Assembly: GCA_017623265.1 (NCBI GenBank) | Contig: JAGAPM010000198.1 | Location: 1-6,500 of the forward strand | Origin: Lentisphaeria bacterium | GTDB taxonomy: Bacteria > Verrucomicrobiota > Lentisphaeria > Victivallales > UBA1829 | Reading direction: 5' to 3' | Length of the DNA stretch: 6,500 bases | Position numbers and translations under genes: made by a program | In this document: piece by piece, positions 5,546-6,500 of the stretch | Position numbering within the stretch: the stretch's first letter is position 1 | Layout: each line of letters begins with the position of its first letter | Notes under the pieces: generated by a model | Told to the model about the DNA's origin: nothing | The model's database searches: none | What the model saw: the letters and a program-made list of their open reading frames with translations, nothing else

Positions 5546-6048
5546 TGCAGTTTCTCCAACGGAAAACCCCAACGGCGGATGTAATCCAGATACTGCACCT
5601 TTTTTGCCTCGGCAAGTTCCGGGGTACGGCTCAAAATCCAGAGATAATCCTTGCTGGAGGATGTTACGATCGCAGCGGAATAATCTTTTTCCAGATAAAG
5701 GATCTTGTAATCACTGTAAAACGGACGGAAAAACGAGACTTTGAAGAGACCGATCCCCTTTTCCGGCTGATATGCCACACCCTTTGTCACGGTCCGTTTT
5801 CCAACGGGTTTGAAACCGCTGTTTTCCACGGAAACTGTGCCGTTTTCCTCCAGCTTATAGACGGCGGTAACATTGTGGAGATCCCGCTCAAACCAATGAG
5901 GGAAGCGGGCAATCTCATACCATTGCCCCATGTATTTTTCCGTTTCGAATCCAATGACCGGCTCCAGATCTTCCGTAGATCCGGCGCTGCGGCAACCGGC
6001 GAACAATGCGCAGACCGCTGCGCAAACAACAGCAAAACATCTTCTCAT
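5518..6048 (-). CDS. blc: Blc-type bacterial lipocalin, outer-membrane lipoprotein (176 aa)
   Basis: Lipocalins bind small hydrophobic ligands in a beta-barrel; bacterial Blc proteins are outer-membrane lipoproteins linked to lysophospholipid or membrane-stress handling. Residues 1-19 are a lipoprotein signal with lipobox LFAGC, lipidated Cys19, and Arg20 at position +2, which does not signal inner-membrane retention. The family signature GQWYEIARFPHWFER is at 41-55, VSFFRPF at 104-110 and YLWILSRTP at 135-143, all typical of Blc. The length matches full-length members (about 175). The ATG at 6048 has AAGGAGG with a 6-nt spacer, the best RBS in the window. It is the first gene of the minus-strand cluster and overlaps the beta-helix gene by 28 nt in another frame, implying coupled translation. 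I found no convincing promoter for it in the 6049-6240 region. The assignment is secure; the ligand is unknown. Confidence 0.94.
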   Translation of the reverse strand: MRRCFAVVCAAVCALFAGCRSAGSTEDLEPVIGFETEKYMGQWYEIARFPHWFERDLHNVTAVYKLEENGTVSVENSGFKPVGKRTVTKGVAYQPEKGIGLFKVSFFRPFYSDYKILYLEKDYSAAIVTSSSKDYLWILSRTPELAEAKKVQYLDYIRRWGFPLEKLQWMNWQKQP

Positions 6049-6205
6049 GATCCACCTCCTTTGTTATTGGCAGAGACAGAAAAATCAACAGGAAGTTTTC
6101 AGAAAAAGCGCTGAAACGACACTGGAATTGCCATAAAAAAAAGGCTGAAACAGACTCAAAACACGGATTCATGAAAAAATTTTCAGTTTTTTTCATTTTT
6201 GTCCC

Positions 6206-6233
6206 TTGATTTTTGTTTGCACCCCGTTAGATT
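6206..6233 (+). promoter_or_regulatory. Sigma70-type promoter of the divergent plus-strand gene
   Basis: TTGATT (6206-6211) and TAGATT (6228-6233) are separated by 16 nt and preceded by T-rich DNA (6183-6200) that could act as an UP-like element. The start would be near 6240, giving an untranslated leader of about 108 nt. Confidence 0.5.
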
Positions 6234-6250
6234 ACACTTGGAAGCTGTCT

Positions 6251-6306
6251 CTTTGAGGCGGAAAAATCAAAGTTCCAGGCTCATTAAAATCCCCAAAGAT
6301 CAAAGT
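6251..6306 (+). repeat. Repeated ATCAAAGT boxes and small hairpin in the leader of the plus-strand gene
   Basis: ATCAAAGT occurs at 6266-6273 and 6299-6306 (33 nt apart), each followed by a TCC- or CC-containing stretch. CTTTGA at 6251-6256 is complementary to TCAAAG at 6267-6272 and could form a 6-bp hairpin with a 10-nt loop. Because the second box could pair instead, the leader may adopt two forms. The elements are short and could be incidental. Confidence 0.3.
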
Positions 6307-6347
6307 CCGGAATCCAAACCATACTCACCAAAGAAAGGATCAACACC

Positions 6348-6500
6348 ATGACCAAAAAAGCTGACTTCCCGCACTTCACCCCGAAGTTCTCCGTTGGTAC
6401 GCTCGTTTTCTGCACCGGCCCGTTCCATTGTGCAGACGGCGCGTTTGAAGATCCGAACAATGATATCTGCTACAAAAAAGCCATGCCCATGGTCATCACC
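6348..6500 (+). CDS. Unrecognised protein, first 51 residues (runs off the window)
   Basis: The frame opens with an ATG at 6348 preceded by AAAGGA at 6334-6339 with an 8-nt spacer, lies downstream of a promoter and stays open to the window end. The visible part begins MTKKADFPHFTPKF and is soluble in character, with three cysteines (22, 28, 41) and many aromatic and Pro residues; there is no signal peptide or membrane span. Five of six Phe codons are TTC, and CCG and AAA dominate for Pro and Lys, a bias compatible with good expression. It is divergent from the lipocalin gene. I do not recognise the family and give no function. Confidence 0.7.
   Translation, partial: MTKKADFPHFTPKFSVGTLVFCTGPFHCADGAFEDPNNDICYKKAMPMVIT

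Noticed and set aside
5546..5572. N-terminal extension of the beta-helix protein from a TTG at 5572
   Set aside because: The ATG at 5545 has a properly spaced GGAG; the TTG lacks one and would increase the overlap with the lipocalin gene to 55 nt.
6061..6089. TTGATT...TAACAA as a lipocalin promoter
   Set aside because: Poor -10 match and the start would fall inside the Shine-Dalgarno sequence.
6170..6200. AT-only hairpin TGAAAA/TTTTCA with T-runs, considered as a terminator
   Set aside because: Stem has almost no G-C pairs and a loop of two bases, and no upstream gene on the plus strand needs it; the T-run is better seen as promoter-upstream DNA.

Overview
The window looks like chromosomal DNA of a Gram-negative bacterium, most likely from the PVC superphylum (Lentisphaerota or Planctomycetota-like). 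This is inferred from gene content: an ECF-type sigma factor overlapping a Hanks-type Ser/Thr kinase, a secreted-type beta-helix protein with chlamydial Pmp-like GGA(I/L/V) and FxxN repeats and an N-terminal LEERVLF motif, and an outer-membrane Blc-type lipocalin. No rRNA, tRNA, IS element or CRISPR array was seen.

Layout from left to right. (1) 1-538, minus: 5' part of an arylamine N-acetyltransferase gene whose end lies outside the window, with its own sigma70-like promoter. (2) 625-1149, minus: a small single-span membrane protein of unknown function, followed by a good intrinsic terminator. (3) 1208-1459, minus: a strong sigma70-like promoter, an A-rich leader, a long imperfect RNA hairpin and an intrinsic terminator. 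This is either a free-standing structured small RNA or an attenuator/riboswitch-like leader for the membrane-protein gene; it is the most novel-looking element here. (4) 1591-6048, minus: four closely packed genes transcribed in the order lipocalin, beta-helix protein, sigma factor, kinase. Lipocalin and beta-helix genes overlap by 28 nt, sigma and kinase genes by 20 nt, and 66 nt separate the two pairs, with a possible extra promoter in that gap. (5) 6206-6500, plus: a divergent promoter and the start of an unrecognised protein gene that runs off the window.

Working together (inference): the membrane-anchored kinase and the sigma factor are probably a signalling pair, resembling the sigma factor/protein kinase pairs known from planctomycetes. 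The two upstream envelope proteins may belong to the same regulon or sense the same condition. Three upstream starts in the window are TTG codons that were rejected in favour of internal ATG codons with well-spaced Shine-Dalgarno sequences (sigma factor and beta-helix gene) or because the frame is not a gene (around 1348-1374).
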